Positions 31,747 to 41,300 of a DNA stretch of 64,000 nucleotides are shown one piece after another. The stretch comes from WHSW01 sp963729075. GTDB lineage: Bacteria > Actinomycetota > Thermoleophilia > Solirubrobacterales > 70-9. The number at the start of each line of letters is the position of its first letter. Position 1 is the stretch's first letter. The position numbers and the translations under genes were made by a program. The DNA is taken from positions 124,001-188,000 of the forward strand of contig CAVSMU010000010.1 in the NCBI GenBank assembly GCA_963729075.1, given 5' to 3'. The notes below the pieces were generated by a model. It was not told where the DNA came from. It saw nothing but the letters and a program-made list of their open reading frames with translations, and did no database searches.

Positions 31747-33567
31747 TCAGCCCGAGTAGAGCTCCTCGATCTCGCCCTCGTACTTCTCGGCGATCGGCCT
31801 GCGCTTGAGCTTCATCGTCGGCGTGAGCTCGTCGCCCCCCGGGGCCCACTCGGTCGGCAGGACCTTGAACTTCTTGATCTGCTCGACGCGCGACATCTTC
31901 GCGTTTGCCTCGTCGACGCCCGCCTGGATGGCGGCGATGAGCGCCTCCTCGGTCGCGAGCTCCTCAGGCCCCTTGCCCTCGAGCCCGTTCTGGGTGGCCC
32001 ACACGGGGCCGAAGTCCGGATCGAGGACGATCAGCGCGACGTTGTAGGGGCGCTGGTCGCCGATCGCGATCGCCTGGCCGATCAGCGGGCTCGCCGCCTT
32101 CAGGTGCGACTCGATGTTCGCCGGCGACATGTTCTTGCCGGCGGCGTTGATGATCAGCTCCTTCTTGCGATCGACGATCTTCAGGTAGCCGTCCTCGTCG
32201 ATCTCGCCGATGTCACCGGTCGCGAGCCACCCCTCGTCGTCGATGGTCTCCGCGGTCTTTTCGGGCATGTTTCGGTAGCCGACCATGTTCGAGTCGCCGC
32301 GGACGAATACCTCGCCGTCCTCGCCGAGCCGAAGCTCCATCCCAGGCACCGGCGGGCCGACCGTGCCCAGCTTCACCCGGTTCGGCGGGTTGATGGTGGC
32401 GACGCCACAGGTCTCCGACATCCCCCAGAGCTCGCCGATCTCGATCCCGATCGCGTGGAAGAACTCGAGCACCTCGAGCGGGGTCGGGGCGGCGCCGACG
32501 TTGACCGCGACCACCTCGTCGAGCCCGAGCGCCTCGCGCAGCGTGCTGAACATTGCCTCGTCGGCCGCAGCGACGCTCGCGGCGAGGGCCTCGGGCACCT
32601 CCTGCCCGGCCTGCTCGAGCCGCACCTTCTGGATCGCCGCCTCGAGCCCCTGTCGCGCTTTCTCGCCCTCCTCGCCCGGGATCGCGGCGAGCTTCGCCTC
32701 CAGCCCGGCCTTGAGCTTCTCCCAGATCCGGGGCACGGCGAAGAACCAGGTCGGGTGGACCTGGGGCAGGAACTCGACGATCTTGCGCGGGTCGGGACAG
32801 ACGCTGACCGTGCAGCCGCGGATCACCGGGAGGTAGTAGTGCGCGCCGCGCTCGGCGATGTGCGCCGCCGGCAGCCACGAGATCACCTTGGCGCCGCGAT
32901 CGGGAAGGTCGACCATTCCGTCGACGCCTGCGGTGAGGCTCATCAGGTTGCGGTGGCTGAGCTGCACGCCCTTGGGCGGTCCCGTGGTGCCGGACGTGTA
33001 GATCAGGGTCAGCAGGTCGTCGGGGCCGACGGCCGCGACCGTGTCGGTGACGTCGAAGTCGGGGTCGATCGCCTCGAGCGAGGCGAGCGTATGGTCGCCG
33101 CCGTCGCCGTCGACCACGATCAAAGTCTCGATCTCGGGCAGCTCCGCGCGCGCCTTCTCGAAGGTCGCGAGGAACGCAGACTCGACCACCGCCACCTTCG
33201 CTCCCGCGTCCGAGCACACGTACTGGATCTGCTCGGGCGACGAGGTTTGGTAGATCGAGAACGGGACCGCGCCGAGCGCGACCGCGCCCATGTCGATCGG
33301 GATGAACTCGGGACGGTTGTTGAGCATCAGGGCGACCGTGTCGCCCTTGCCGACGCCGAGGCTCGCGAGCCCGCCGGCGATCCTCCCGACCTGGTCGCGG
33401 AGCTCGTTCCAGCTGATCCGCACGGCGTCGTCACCCTCGCCCGCGACGATCGCCGGATCGTCGCCCAGCCGCTCGACGGTCTGGTGGAAGGCGACGGCCA
33501 GGTTCTGCGCATACAGCTCGCCACCGGGTCCGCCGCTCACATGGCGCTCGGCCGCCGTGGCCTCCAT
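31747..33567 (-). CDS. long-chain fatty-acid--CoA ligase (AMP-forming), FadD15-like
   Basis: A 606-residue acyl-adenylate-forming enzyme. The P-loop motif LIYTSGTTGPPKGVQLSHRN is intact, followed by the A5 WGMSETCG and A7 GWLATGDIGEIDEDGYLKI, the A8 hinge RKKELIINAAGKNMSPANIE and a C-terminal lysine region LTPTMKLKRRPIAEKYEGE. This layout fits fatty acyl-CoA synthetases. It would feed the acyl-CoA pool used by the WS/DGAT gene, although that is far away. It stops 15 nt after the reductase remnant on the other strand. Confidence 0.9.
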   Translation of the reverse strand: MEATAAERHVSGGPGGELYAQNLAVAFHQTVERLGDDPAIVAGEGDDAVRISWNELRDQVGRIAGGLASLGVGKGDTVALMLNNRPEFIPIDMGAVALGAVPFSIYQTSSPEQIQYVCSDAGAKVAVVESAFLATFEKARAELPEIETLIVVDGDGGDHTLASLEAIDPDFDVTDTVAAVGPDDLLTLIYTSGTTGPPKGVQLSHRNLMSLTAGVDGMVDLPDRGAKVISWLPAAHIAERGAHYYLPVIRGCTVSVCPDPRKIVEFLPQVHPTWFFAVPRIWEKLKAGLEAKLAAIPGEEGEKARQGLEAAIQKVRLEQAGQEVPEALAASVAAADEAMFSTLREALGLDEVVAVNVGAAPTPLEVLEFFHAIGIEIGELWGMSETCGVATINPPNRVKLGTVGPPVPGMELRLGEDGEVFVRGDSNMVGYRNMPEKTAETIDDEGWLATGDIGEIDEDGYLKIVDRKKELIINAAGKNMSPANIESHLKAASPLIGQAIAIGDQRPYNVALIVLDPDFGPVWATQNGLEGKGPEELATEEALIAAIQAGVDEANAKMSRVEQIKKFKVLPTEWAPGGDELTPTMKLKRRPIAEKYEGEIEELYSG

Positions 33568-33643
33568 CGCTCTCCTCCTCTGACTCGGGGGCCGGGTACC
33601 GGAAACCTACTGCCTGAGCGGCGATTCGGCCCGATTCGCCGGG

Positions 33644-34714
33644 TCAGCGGACGTCGAAGCCCTCGCCCGATAAGCGGTCGATGTCGTTCGACAGGCCGAT
33701 CACGAACAGCACCAGCACGAGGGCGAACCCGATCACGGAGGCGCGCTCCATGACCCGGAACGGGACCGGCTTGCCGCGCACCTTCTCGACCAGGCTCCAG
33801 AAGATGTGGCCGCCGTCGAGCGGCAGGAACGGGAAGAGGTTGATCACCGCGAGCGAGAGGCTGATGATCGCGAGCACGAACAGGGCCTGGCGGGTGTCGA
33901 ACTCGATCGACTGTCGGGTGACCTCGTAGCTGCCGACGACGCCCGAGATCTGCTCCCGCTGCTCGGGATCGAAGATCCGGGCGATGATCGAGACCGTCTG
34001 GGACGTCACGTCCCACATCCGATCCGCCGACCATTCCGCGGCGCCGGCGACCCCCGGGTTGAGCGGCTGCGTCCCGTATGCGAACCCGAGCAGCGGCCGG
34101 TCCGTCTCGGTGTCGTACTCGGGTTTGACAGGCCGGAGCGTTACCTCGCGTCCGTCGCGGATCACCGTCAGCTCGGCTGGCGTCTCGGCGCGGCACCCCT
34201 GCGTCTGCTCGCCGGGGCATTCGTGCGTCGCGATCTGGTCCCGAAGCTCGGTGAGCTCGCCGCGCCGTCCGTCGACGGCGACGAGCTCGTCCCCGGGCCG
34301 AAGGATCGACGCGGCCGGCGAGTTCGGCCGCACGCTCTCGACCGTGTTCGTCGGCTCGGCGACGTCGAAGGCGAGGAAGAAGAGGATCACGAACGCGATC
34401 GCCAGGTTGACCGCCGGGCCCGCGGCGATGACCACGATCCGCTTCCACACCGGCTGGTGGTAGTAGCCGCGGGGAGCGACATCCGGCGGCAGCTCCTCGT
34501 CGGGGTTCATGCCGGTGATCTTCACGAAGCCTCCGAGCGGGATCGCGCCGATTCCGTACTCGGTCTCGCCGCGCCGGACGCTCCAGATCTTCGGCGGGAA
34601 GAACAGGAAGAAGCGCTCGACCCGCATCCCCACCGCCTTCGCGGCGACCATGTGTCCGGCCTCGTGGAGGATGATCAGCGCCGCGAAGCCGGCGAACGCG
34701 AGCAGCCAGCTCAT
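33644..34714 (-). CDS. rseP: site-2 protease RseP (M50 zinc metalloprotease)
   Basis: A 356-residue intramembrane protease. HEAGH (residues 17-21 in LIILHEAGHMVAAKA) is the zinc-binding motif at the first helix, and NLFPFLPLDGGHIFW carries the second conserved LDG motif. A PDZ domain occupies the middle (about 125-215) with VESVRPNSPAASILRPGDELVAVDG. About four helices in all. It is expected to cut anti-sigma factors. Start taken at ATG 34714; a longer frame upstream is antisense to dxr. It follows dxr by 52 nt, the conserved dxr-rseP order. Confidence 0.92.
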   Translation of the reverse strand: MSWLLAFAGFAALIILHEAGHMVAAKAVGMRVERFFLFFPPKIWSVRRGETEYGIGAIPLGGFVKITGMNPDEELPPDVAPRGYYHQPVWKRIVVIAAGPAVNLAIAFVILFFLAFDVAEPTNTVESVRPNSPAASILRPGDELVAVDGRRGELTELRDQIATHECPGEQTQGCRAETPAELTVIRDGREVTLRPVKPEYDTETDRPLLGFAYGTQPLNPGVAGAAEWSADRMWDVTSQTVSIIARIFDPEQREQISGVVGSYEVTRQSIEFDTRQALFVLAIISLSLAVINLFPFLPLDGGHIFWSLVEKVRGKPVPFRVMERASVIGFALVLVLFVIGLSNDIDRLSGEGFDVR

Positions 34715-34766
34715 GGCAGGCGCCTCAACAGCGGCGCGGTTCGGCTTCGTCCTCGCGGACTCCGCC

Positions 34767-35921
34767 TCACAGTCTTGCCCCGGTTCTCTCCACGAGCCGC
34801 GCGGCGGTGTGGCGGGCCGCGGCATCGCAGTCGAACAGCTGCTCGAAATGGCCGACGGGCTGTGGCTCGATCGCCTCGAGCGCTCCCTCGATCACCTCGC
34901 CGATCCCCGCGAACGGAAGCCTCCCGTCGAGGAACGCGGTGACGGCGACCTCATCGGCGGCGTTGAGCACGCATGGCGCCGTGCCCCCCTCCGCGCCGGC
35001 CGCGCGGGCGAGGCGCAGGCACGGGAAGGTGTCGAGGTCGGGCGGCTCGAAGGTGAGCTCGCCCACCGCCGCGAGGTCGAGCGTCGGCACGGCGACGTCG
35101 GCGCGCTCGGGGAAGTGCAGCGCGTAGGAGATCGGGACCCGCATGTCGGGCAGGCCGAGGTGCGCCAGCTGGGCGCCGTCGTTGAGCTCGACCAGCGAGT
35201 GGACGATCGACTGCGGGTGCACGACCACGTCGATCCGTTCGTAGGGAAGGCCGAACAGGTGATGGGCCTCGATCACCTCCAGCCCCTTGTTCATCAGCGT
35301 CGCCGAGTCGATCGTGATCCGCCCGCCCATGTCCCAGGTCGGGTGGGCGAGCGCCTCCTCGCGGGTGACGCCCTCGAGGTCGGTGCGCCCGCGCAACGGC
35401 CCGCCGGAAGCGGTCAGGATCAGGCGTTGCGCGGTTCCGGGCCCCTCGCCGCGCAGCAGCTGGAAGAGCGCCGAGTGCTCGGAGTCGACCGGCAGGATCC
35501 GCGCCTGGGTCGCCTCGGCGAGCGCGGTCACCAGCTCGCCTCCCACGACCAGGCTCTCCTTGTTCGCGAGCGCGAGGTCGATGCCGGCGGTCAGCGCGAC
35601 GATCGTCGGTCCGAGCCCGGCGGTGCCGACGATCGCGTTCAGCACCATGTCGGGCTCGGTGACGGCGATCAGCTCGCGGATCCCCTCCTCGCCGGCGAGA
35701 ACGCGCAGGCCGGGGAGCTCACCCGCGGCCGCCGCGGCCGCCTGGGGGTCGGAGAGGGCGACGGCACGGACATTCGCCGCGCGCGCCTGAGCGACCAGGC
35801 GCTCGGCGTTGCGAGCGGCCGAGAGCCCGACCGCCTCGAGCTCATCCGAGCGCGCGAGGACGTCGAGCGCCTGCTCGCCGATCGACCCGGTGGAGCCCAG
35901 GATCAGTACGCGCCTGGCCAT
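34767..35921 (-). CDS. dxr: 1-deoxy-D-xylulose 5-phosphate reductoisomerase
   Basis: A 384-residue NADPH-dependent enzyme of the MEP isoprenoid route. It begins with the dinucleotide loop LGSTGSIGEQALDVLAR, has the metal/substrate block LPVDSEHSALFQLL, the conserved SGGPLRGR and PTWDMGGRITIDSATLMNKGLEVIEAHHLF region and the WVHPQSIVHSLVE-type VVHPQSIVHSLVEL segment. Length is normal. The gap to nfo upstream holds a 44-bp palindrome. TACCCT lies 9 nt before ATG. Confidence 0.96.
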   Translation of the reverse strand: MARRVLILGSTGSIGEQALDVLARSDELEAVGLSAARNAERLVAQARAANVRAVALSDPQAAAAAAGELPGLRVLAGEEGIRELIAVTEPDMVLNAIVGTAGLGPTIVALTAGIDLALANKESLVVGGELVTALAEATQARILPVDSEHSALFQLLRGEGPGTAQRLILTASGGPLRGRTDLEGVTREEALAHPTWDMGGRITIDSATLMNKGLEVIEAHHLFGLPYERIDVVVHPQSIVHSLVELNDGAQLAHLGLPDMRVPISYALHFPERADVAVPTLDLAAVGELTFEPPDLDTFPCLRLARAAGAEGGTAPCVLNAADEVAVTAFLDGRLPFAGIGEVIEGALEAIEPQPVGHFEQLFDCDAAARHTAARLVERTGARL

Positions 35922-35977
35922 GCCCGAGGCAGGGTAGCGGCGGCGTTAAGCGCGCCATGAACACGCCACCCACCGCC

Positions 35978-36021
35978 GAACGTCCCGGACCACCCCCCAT
36001 GACGTGCACTGCGGGACGTTC
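35978..36021. repeat. 44-bp palindromic element, copy 2
   Basis: GAACGTCCCGGA (35978-35989) and TGCGGGACGTTC (36010-36021) form an 11-of-12 bp inverted repeat with 20-nt spacer. It is the reverse-complement counterpart of bases 9587-9630. It lies between divergent dxr and nfo starts, so here it is not a terminator; an extra CACCC/GGGTG outer pairing is also possible. Confidence 0.7.
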
Positions 36022-36040
36022 GCCGCGACGGGTGGGGTCG

Positions 36041-36046
36041 TAGGCT
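36041..36046 (+). promoter_or_regulatory. putative -10 box of nfo, leaderless start
   Basis: TAGGCT lies exactly 6 nt before the ATG at 36053. No Shine-Dalgarno between box and start. It decides the start at 36053 over the GTG at 36050. Confidence 0.45.
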
Positions 36047-36052
36047 GGCGTG

Positions 36053-36841
36053 ATGCGGATTCCACCCCTCGGCGCCCACGTCCGGCGCAGCGACCCGCTC
36101 GCGGCTGCCGCGGAGCTCGATGCCGACTGCGTGCAGATCTTCCTGTCCGCGCCGCAGTCGTGGAAGAAGCCCCCCGAGCGCGGTGATGCGCAGGAGCTGC
36201 GCGAGAGCGACATCGACATCTACGTGCACGCCCCCTACCTGATCAACGTCTGCTCACCGCGCAACAACGTCCGCTACGGCTCCCGAAAGATCCTCCAGCA
36301 AACCTGTGATGCGGCGGGCGCGATCGGCGCCGCGGCCGTCGTCGTGCACCCCGGCCACGCCGAGGACGGGATCGAGGCCGGGATCGGGCGCTGGCCGCGA
36401 ACCCTCGAGATGCTCGAGTCCGAGGTGCCGGTGCTCCTGGAGAACACCGCGGGGGGCGAGCACGCGGTCGCCCGCCGCTTCGACGCGCTGGCGCGCCTCT
36501 GGGAGGCCGTCTCCGGCTACGAGGGGCCGATCCCGATCGGCTTCTGCTTCGACACCTGCCACGCCCACGCGGCGGGCGAGGAGCTCTCGGACGCCGTCGA
36601 GCGGGCGCTGGCGATCACCGGTCGGCTCGACCTGCTGCACGCCAACGACTCGCGCGACCCCCCTGGAACGGGCGCCGACCGCCACACGAGCCTGGGCACG
36701 GGGAAGATGGACACGGATGCCCTGCGCACGATGATCCGCGCGGGAGCGAAGGTCAAGGCACCGATCGTGGTCGAGACGCCCGGTCCGCGCGACGTGCTGC
36801 AGGCCGACCTCGAATTCGTCCGCGATGCCCTGAAGGGGTGA
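36053..36841 (+). CDS. nfo: deoxyribonuclease IV (AP endonuclease)
   Basis: A 262-residue TIM-barrel enzyme that incises DNA at abasic sites in base-excision repair. Recognisable are GAHVRRSDPLA at the start, VHAPYLINVCSP, VVHPGHAEDG, LLENTAGGEHAVA, GFCFDTCHAHAAGEEL, LLHANDSRDPPGTGADRHTSLGTG and IVVETPG, which together provide the nine zinc ligands of the family. Length is slightly short (usual 270-300) but complete. It is transcribed divergently from dxr. Confidence 0.94.
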   Translation: MRIPPLGAHVRRSDPLAAAAELDADCVQIFLSAPQSWKKPPERGDAQELRESDIDIYVHAPYLINVCSPRNNVRYGSRKILQQTCDAAGAIGAAAVVVHPGHAEDGIEAGIGRWPRTLEMLESEVPVLLENTAGGEHAVARRFDALARLWEAVSGYEGPIPIGFCFDTCHAHAAGEELSDAVERALAITGRLDLLHANDSRDPPGTGADRHTSLGTGKMDTDALRTMIRAGAKVKAPIVVETPGPRDVLQADLEFVRDALKG

Positions 36842-36857
36842 CGGTGCTGGGCGCGGA

Positions 36858-37649
36858 TTACGGCACGGTGCCCGCCACGGCCCAGGCACGGGCGGCGAGC
36901 TCGAACGAACCCTCGCCGACCCCGAGGCGACGCCGGTAGGCGTCGCGCAGCGCGGCACGGCGCTCGGTGTCCAGCGACTTGCAGAACGCCCCGGAGGGTG
37001 CGACCCCGGTCGGCAGCGGCGACCACAGGTCCTCGAAGCTCGCGTAGCTCGCGCGCACCACCAGTGCGTCGAGGCGCACGTCATCGAGCCCGGCAGCGCG
37101 CCAGAGCTCGCCCAGCTCGCCCTCGGCGCACCAGCGCATCACCACCCCCTCATCGGCCGCCGCGGCGCGCTCGGGCTCGATCTCGCGCGCCGCGTCCCAG
37201 AAGGCCCGCAGCAGCGTCATCTCCCCCGCGTAGTCCCAGACGCACGAGGCCACCACCCCGCCCGGCCGAGTCACGCGGGCCATCTCGCCCACTCCCGCTT
37301 CCGGATCGCGCATGAAGTTGACGACCAGCTGCGACAGCGCGACATCGAAGTCGCGATCGGCGAACGGCAGGGACTCGGCCGGCGCCACCACCACCTCCAC
37401 GCCGGGCAGCCGGGAACGGCACGCATCCACGAACGGCTCCGACGGGTCCGCGCCGCACACATTCGCGGGCCCGAGGCGTTCGGCCAGCGCCGCCGTGAGC
37501 GCGCCCGGCCCGCAGCCGACGTCCAGCGCCCGCATCGGGGGCTCGACGCCGGCGAACGCGATCAACGCGGACGCGAGTTGCGGGCCGTAGCGGCCGACGT
37601 GACGGTCATACGCGTCGGCCGGGGCTCGGAACGTCTCGGCACTCGCCAT
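36858..37649 (-). CDS. class I SAM-dependent methyltransferase
   Basis: A 263-residue methyltransferase of the UbiE/type 11 group. Motif I is ALDVGCGPGALTAALAERLG, motif II NVCGADPSEPFVDAC, motif IV FDVALSQLVVNFM, and post-motif GVVASCVWDYAG. The first residues AETFRAPADAYDRHVGRYGPQLA match a subgroup common in actinobacteria. TACGCT sits 8 nt upstream of ATG. The substrate is unknown; it is convergent with nfo. Confidence 0.85.
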   Translation of the reverse strand: MASAETFRAPADAYDRHVGRYGPQLASALIAFAGVEPPMRALDVGCGPGALTAALAERLGPANVCGADPSEPFVDACRSRLPGVEVVVAPAESLPFADRDFDVALSQLVVNFMRDPEAGVGEMARVTRPGGVVASCVWDYAGEMTLLRAFWDAAREIEPERAAAADEGVVMRWCAEGELGELWRAAGLDDVRLDALVVRASYASFEDLWSPLPTGVAPSGAFCKSLDTERRAALRDAYRRRLGVGEGSFELAARAWAVAGTVP

Positions 37650-37691
37650 ACGTCCCGAGCGTACCCGGCCGACGCCCGCTTTCAGGCCCCT

Positions 37692-37727
37692 CCCGAATCC
37701 GCCTCAGCTCGTCGAGGCGGATTCGGG
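37692..37727. terminator. strong hairpin, bidirectional terminator candidate
   Basis: CCCGAATCCGCCTC (37692-37705) and GAGGCGGATTCGGG (37714-37727) form a perfect 14-bp stem with 8-nt loop AGCTCGTC. It lies 12 nt after the stop of the small secreted-protein gene (minus strand) and upstream of the methyltransferase start, so it would end the former transcript. No U-run. Confidence 0.6.
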
Positions 37728-37733
37728 ATGATT

Positions 37734-37755
37734 CCGCCTCAGCTCGTCGAGGCGG
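37734..37755. repeat. tandem copy of the hairpin core
   Basis: CCGCCTC-AGCTCGTC-GAGGCGG repeats the inner 22 bp of the neighbouring hairpin exactly, and overlaps the last codons and stop of the small secreted-protein gene, suggesting a local duplication of the gene end. Confidence 0.65.
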
Positions 37756-38164
37756 CCGGGGAGGCGCCGGTGCGCCTGCGGACGGTGATCAGCGCGGCGC
37801 CGCCGATCGTGATCAGCGCCATCGTCAGCCCGGCACCCAGCGCGGCATCGGCCCAGTCGAAGCCGTCGCCGGCCGACGGCGAGTCGTGGACGATCGTCGT
37901 CGGAGTATTGCCCGTGCCTCCCGGGTTCTGCGATCCGCTGACCGGCGCCAGGGAGTCGTTCAGGGCCGTGTGATCCGGGATTACGAGGCCCGAGTCGCTC
38001 GATTCCTTCACGGGCGCCGCCGTGGAGCTCTCCTGGCCGGATCCGTAGTAGTACGCACCCGCGCTCGCCGGAATGGCCAGTGCGCAGACGCCGAGGGTGA
38101 GTGCGAACAGACCGCAGCGCACGCCCTGCCTGCGTCGGTTGGTCTTGGTTGTAAGTGGGAACAT
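37739..38164 (-). CDS. small exported membrane-anchored protein
   Basis: A 141-residue protein with Arg-rich start and signal sequence GLFALTLGVCALAIPASAGA, a Ser/Pro/Thr-rich middle (ESSDSGLVIPDHTALNDSL) and a C-terminal helix ALGAGLTMALITIGGAALITV with Arg tail. This is the pattern of short duplicated proteins seen in Solirubrobacter-type genomes; function unknown. The start at 38164 has the good SD AGGAGAAG. It is divergent from the large regulator gene at 38316, sharing a 150-nt repeat-rich intergenic region, so joint control is likely. Confidence 0.72.
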   Translation of the reverse strand: MFPLTTKTNRRRQGVRCGLFALTLGVCALAIPASAGAYYYGSGQESSTAAPVKESSDSGLVIPDHTALNDSLAPVSGSQNPGGTGNTPTTIVHDSPSAGDGFDWADAALGAGLTMALITIGGAALITVRRRTGASPAASTS

Positions 38165-38211
38165 CGCTTCTCCTTTGGACGGTTGACGGCCCGATCGTCG
38201 GTGGAGGCGGT

Positions 38212-38277
38212 AACCGGCCGGTTGCAAGCCGCTAACAGCCGCTTGCAGTGCGTCGAAATCCGCTTGTTCGAGCCGCA
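38212..38277. promoter_or_regulatory. repeat-rich operator candidate upstream of the SARP-SBP gene
   Basis: Begins with the 12-bp palindrome AACCGGCCGGTT (38212-38223). Then come heptamer-like units AGCCGCT (38227), AGCCGCT (38237), AGTGCGT (38247), ATCCGCT (38258) and AGCCGCA (38271), at 10-13-nt steps. Tandem heptamers at about 11 bp are the known layout of SARP binding sites. An alternative reading is a dyad TGCAAGC-N11-GCTTGCA (38223-38247). A TATAGC box follows at 38298-38303. Functional use is inferred. Confidence 0.5.
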
Positions 38278-38315
38278 GGGCCCGGTGCTACGCTCGCTAT
38301 AGCAAGGACGCTGTG

Positions 38316-41300
38316 ATGGATTTCCGCATCCTCGGGCCACTCGAGGTCCTCGCAAACGGACGCCCGCTCGCCCTCGGGGGAGCCAAGCCGCGCGCCGTTC
38401 TCGCGGTACTCCTGCTGCACGTGAACGAGACCGTCTCGGTCGACAGCCTGATCGATGCACTCTGGGGCGAGAGCGCGCCCAACGGAGCCGTGCAGAGCGT
38501 TCGTGTGCACATCTCCCGGCTCCGCAAGGTGCTCGAAAACGGTCGCGCCGAGGGCGATCCCCCCTCGGTTCTCGTGACCACCAGCGGCGGATACGAGCTC
38601 AGGGTCGGGGACGGCAACCTCGACCTGTCTCGGTTCGAGGGCCTGTTCGCCGAGGGCCAGCGTGCGCTCGCGGAGGAGCGCCCCGAGCGCGCGGCGGAGC
38701 TCCTGAGTGAGGCCTTGGCGCTCTGGCGTGGTCCGGCGCTCGCCGACCTGGCCTTCGAGCCCTTTGCGCAGGCCGAGGCCGGACGTCTCGACGAGCTCCG
38801 GGTGGCGGCCTTCGAGGACCGGATCGAGGCGGACCTCGCGCTCGGCCGTCACGCGGCCGTCGCCTCGGAGCTCGAGCCGCTGATCGCGGCCCATCCGCTG
38901 CGCGAGCGCCTGCGCCGCCTGCAGATGCTGGCGCTCTACCGCTCCGGGCGCCAGGCGGAGGCGCTTGAGGCCTACCGTAGCGCCAGGCGGACGCTTGTCG
39001 ACGAAATCGGGGTCGAGCCCGGGACCGAGCTGCGCGAGCTCCACGATGCGATCCTGCGCCAGGACCCGGCGCTCGAAGCGCCGGTGGCGGCCGCGGAGCC
39101 GCCGGCGACGCCGCCCGCGGCCGTGGAGCCGCCAGGCCCGGAGCCTCCGCCGGCCGCCGAGCGCCGGAGGACCGTCCCGGCGCTGCTCGTGCTCGCCGGG
39201 ATCGCGGTGGCTGCCGCCCTCGTCGCGGTCGGCGTCCTCTCCGGGGGCGACGAGGCCGACGCGACGATCGCCGAGAACGCGGTCGGCGTGCTGGACCCCG
39301 AAAGCGGCGAGCTGCGATCCGAGATCCCGGTCGGCGGCGGGCCCGGACCGGCGGCCGCAGACGCCGAGTCGGTCTGGGTGGCCAACACGCTCGACGACAC
39401 GGTGTCGCGGATCGACGTCGAGTCGGGTCAGGTGGCGACGATCGACGTCGGCGGCGAGCCCGCCGGCATCGCGACCGGAGCTGGTTTCGCCTGGGTCGCG
39501 GACGCCACGGAGGGCACCGTCGATCAGCTCGATCCAGGGGCGAACCGGATCGTCGGCTCGCTCGAGGTCGGCAACGGTCCGCGCGGCGTGGCGGTGGCGT
39601 TCGGGGCGGTCTGGGTGCTGGCGGCGGTAGACGGCGAGGTCGTGCGAGTCGACCTCGCCAACGGTGAGGCGACCGAGCGGATTCCCGTCGGCTCGAGGCC
39701 GACCGCGATCGCCGCCGGCGCCGGCTCGCTATGGGTCACCGATGAAGCGGCCGGGACCGTGGTCCGCGTGGAGCCGGACTCGGGCAGGGTGTCGGAGGCG
39801 ATCGGCGTCGGCAACGGCCCCGGCAGCGTCGCCTTCGGCGAAGGGGCAGTATGGGTCGCCAACCGCATCGACGGCACGGTTTCCCGAATCGATCCCGAAA
39901 CCAACGCGGTCACCAGCACGGTCGAGGTCGGTGCGGCCCCGAGCGCGGTCAAGGTCGGAGAGGGTGGGATCTGGGTGGCGAATGCCGGCGACGGCATGGT
40001 GTTGCGACTCGCGCCGGATACGGCGGACGTCGAGGAGACGATCGACGTGGGCGGCAGCCCCAGCGGCCTCACGGTCGCGAGCGGCGCGGTCTGGGCGTCC
40101 GTCCTCGCCTCGACCGAGAGCCACCGCGGTGGCGCGCTGGTTGCCGCGATGTCGGCCGGAGACCTGTTCTGCGACTGCGTCGATCCGGCCTCCTATGACA
40201 TCGGCAACACCACGGTGGCCTCGCTCGCATACGACGGGCTGACCGCGTACAGACGCGTGGGGGGCACGGCGGGCTCGACGCTGGTCGCCAACCTCGCCAC
40301 CGAGATCCCGGAACCGGAGGACGACGGGCTCACCTACGTCTTCGAGCTGCGGCCCGACCTCCGGTTCTCGGACGGCACCGAGGTCGACCCCGAGGACTTC
40401 CGCAGCTCGATCGAGCGGATGCTGCGGTTGAACGCGCGGATGTCGTTCGGCGCCTCCTACCTCTTCCAGGGCATAGTCGGCGCCCGCGCCTGCAGCGACC
40501 CGTCGCGCGCCTGCGATCTCTCCGACGGGATCGAGATCGACCCCGAGGAGCGCACGATCACGATCCACCTGACCGAGCCGGATGCCGACTTCCCACAGCG
40601 TCTGGCGCTCACCGTGGCCAGCGTCCTGCCGTCGGAGAGCCCCATGCGCTTCGACAAGCAGGCGACGCTGCCAGGTACGGGGCCGTACCGGGTCGCGAGC
40701 TTCGATCGCGACAGTGGGCGGATCGAGCTGGTCCGAAACGAGGAGTTCGCCGTCTGGTCCGCGGACGCAAGACCGGACGGGTTCGCCGACGAGATCGAGT
40801 TCAGGGTCGGCTCCGACGCCGAGGCCCAGCTCGCGAGGGTGCTCGACGGCGAGATGGACCTGATGGTCGCCTCGGGCATCTTCGGCGGCCCGCTGCCCCC
40901 CGAGCGCATCGCCCGGCTCGGCGTCCGCCATGCCGATCTGCTGCATACGACCGCCCTGCAGCAGGCCGAGTGGATGTTCCTCAACGTCCGCCGCCCGCCG
41001 TTCGACGACGTGCGCGTGCGCCGGGCGCTCAACTACGCGGTCGACCGGCGCCGGATCGTCGAGATCGCCGGCGGCTCGGAGCTGGCGCAGCCGAAGTGTC
41101 AGATCCTCACCCCCGGCCTGCCGGGCTACGAGCCCTATTGCCCGTACACGCTCGATCCGACCGCCGCCGGCATCTGGACCGCTCCCGACATCGCCAAAGC
41201 GCAGCGGCTGGTCGCGGAGTCCGGGACCCGCGGGACCAACGTCACGGTGTGGACCGCCACCGAGGGCGAGCGCGTGCCGGTGGCTCGCTACTTCGTCTCG

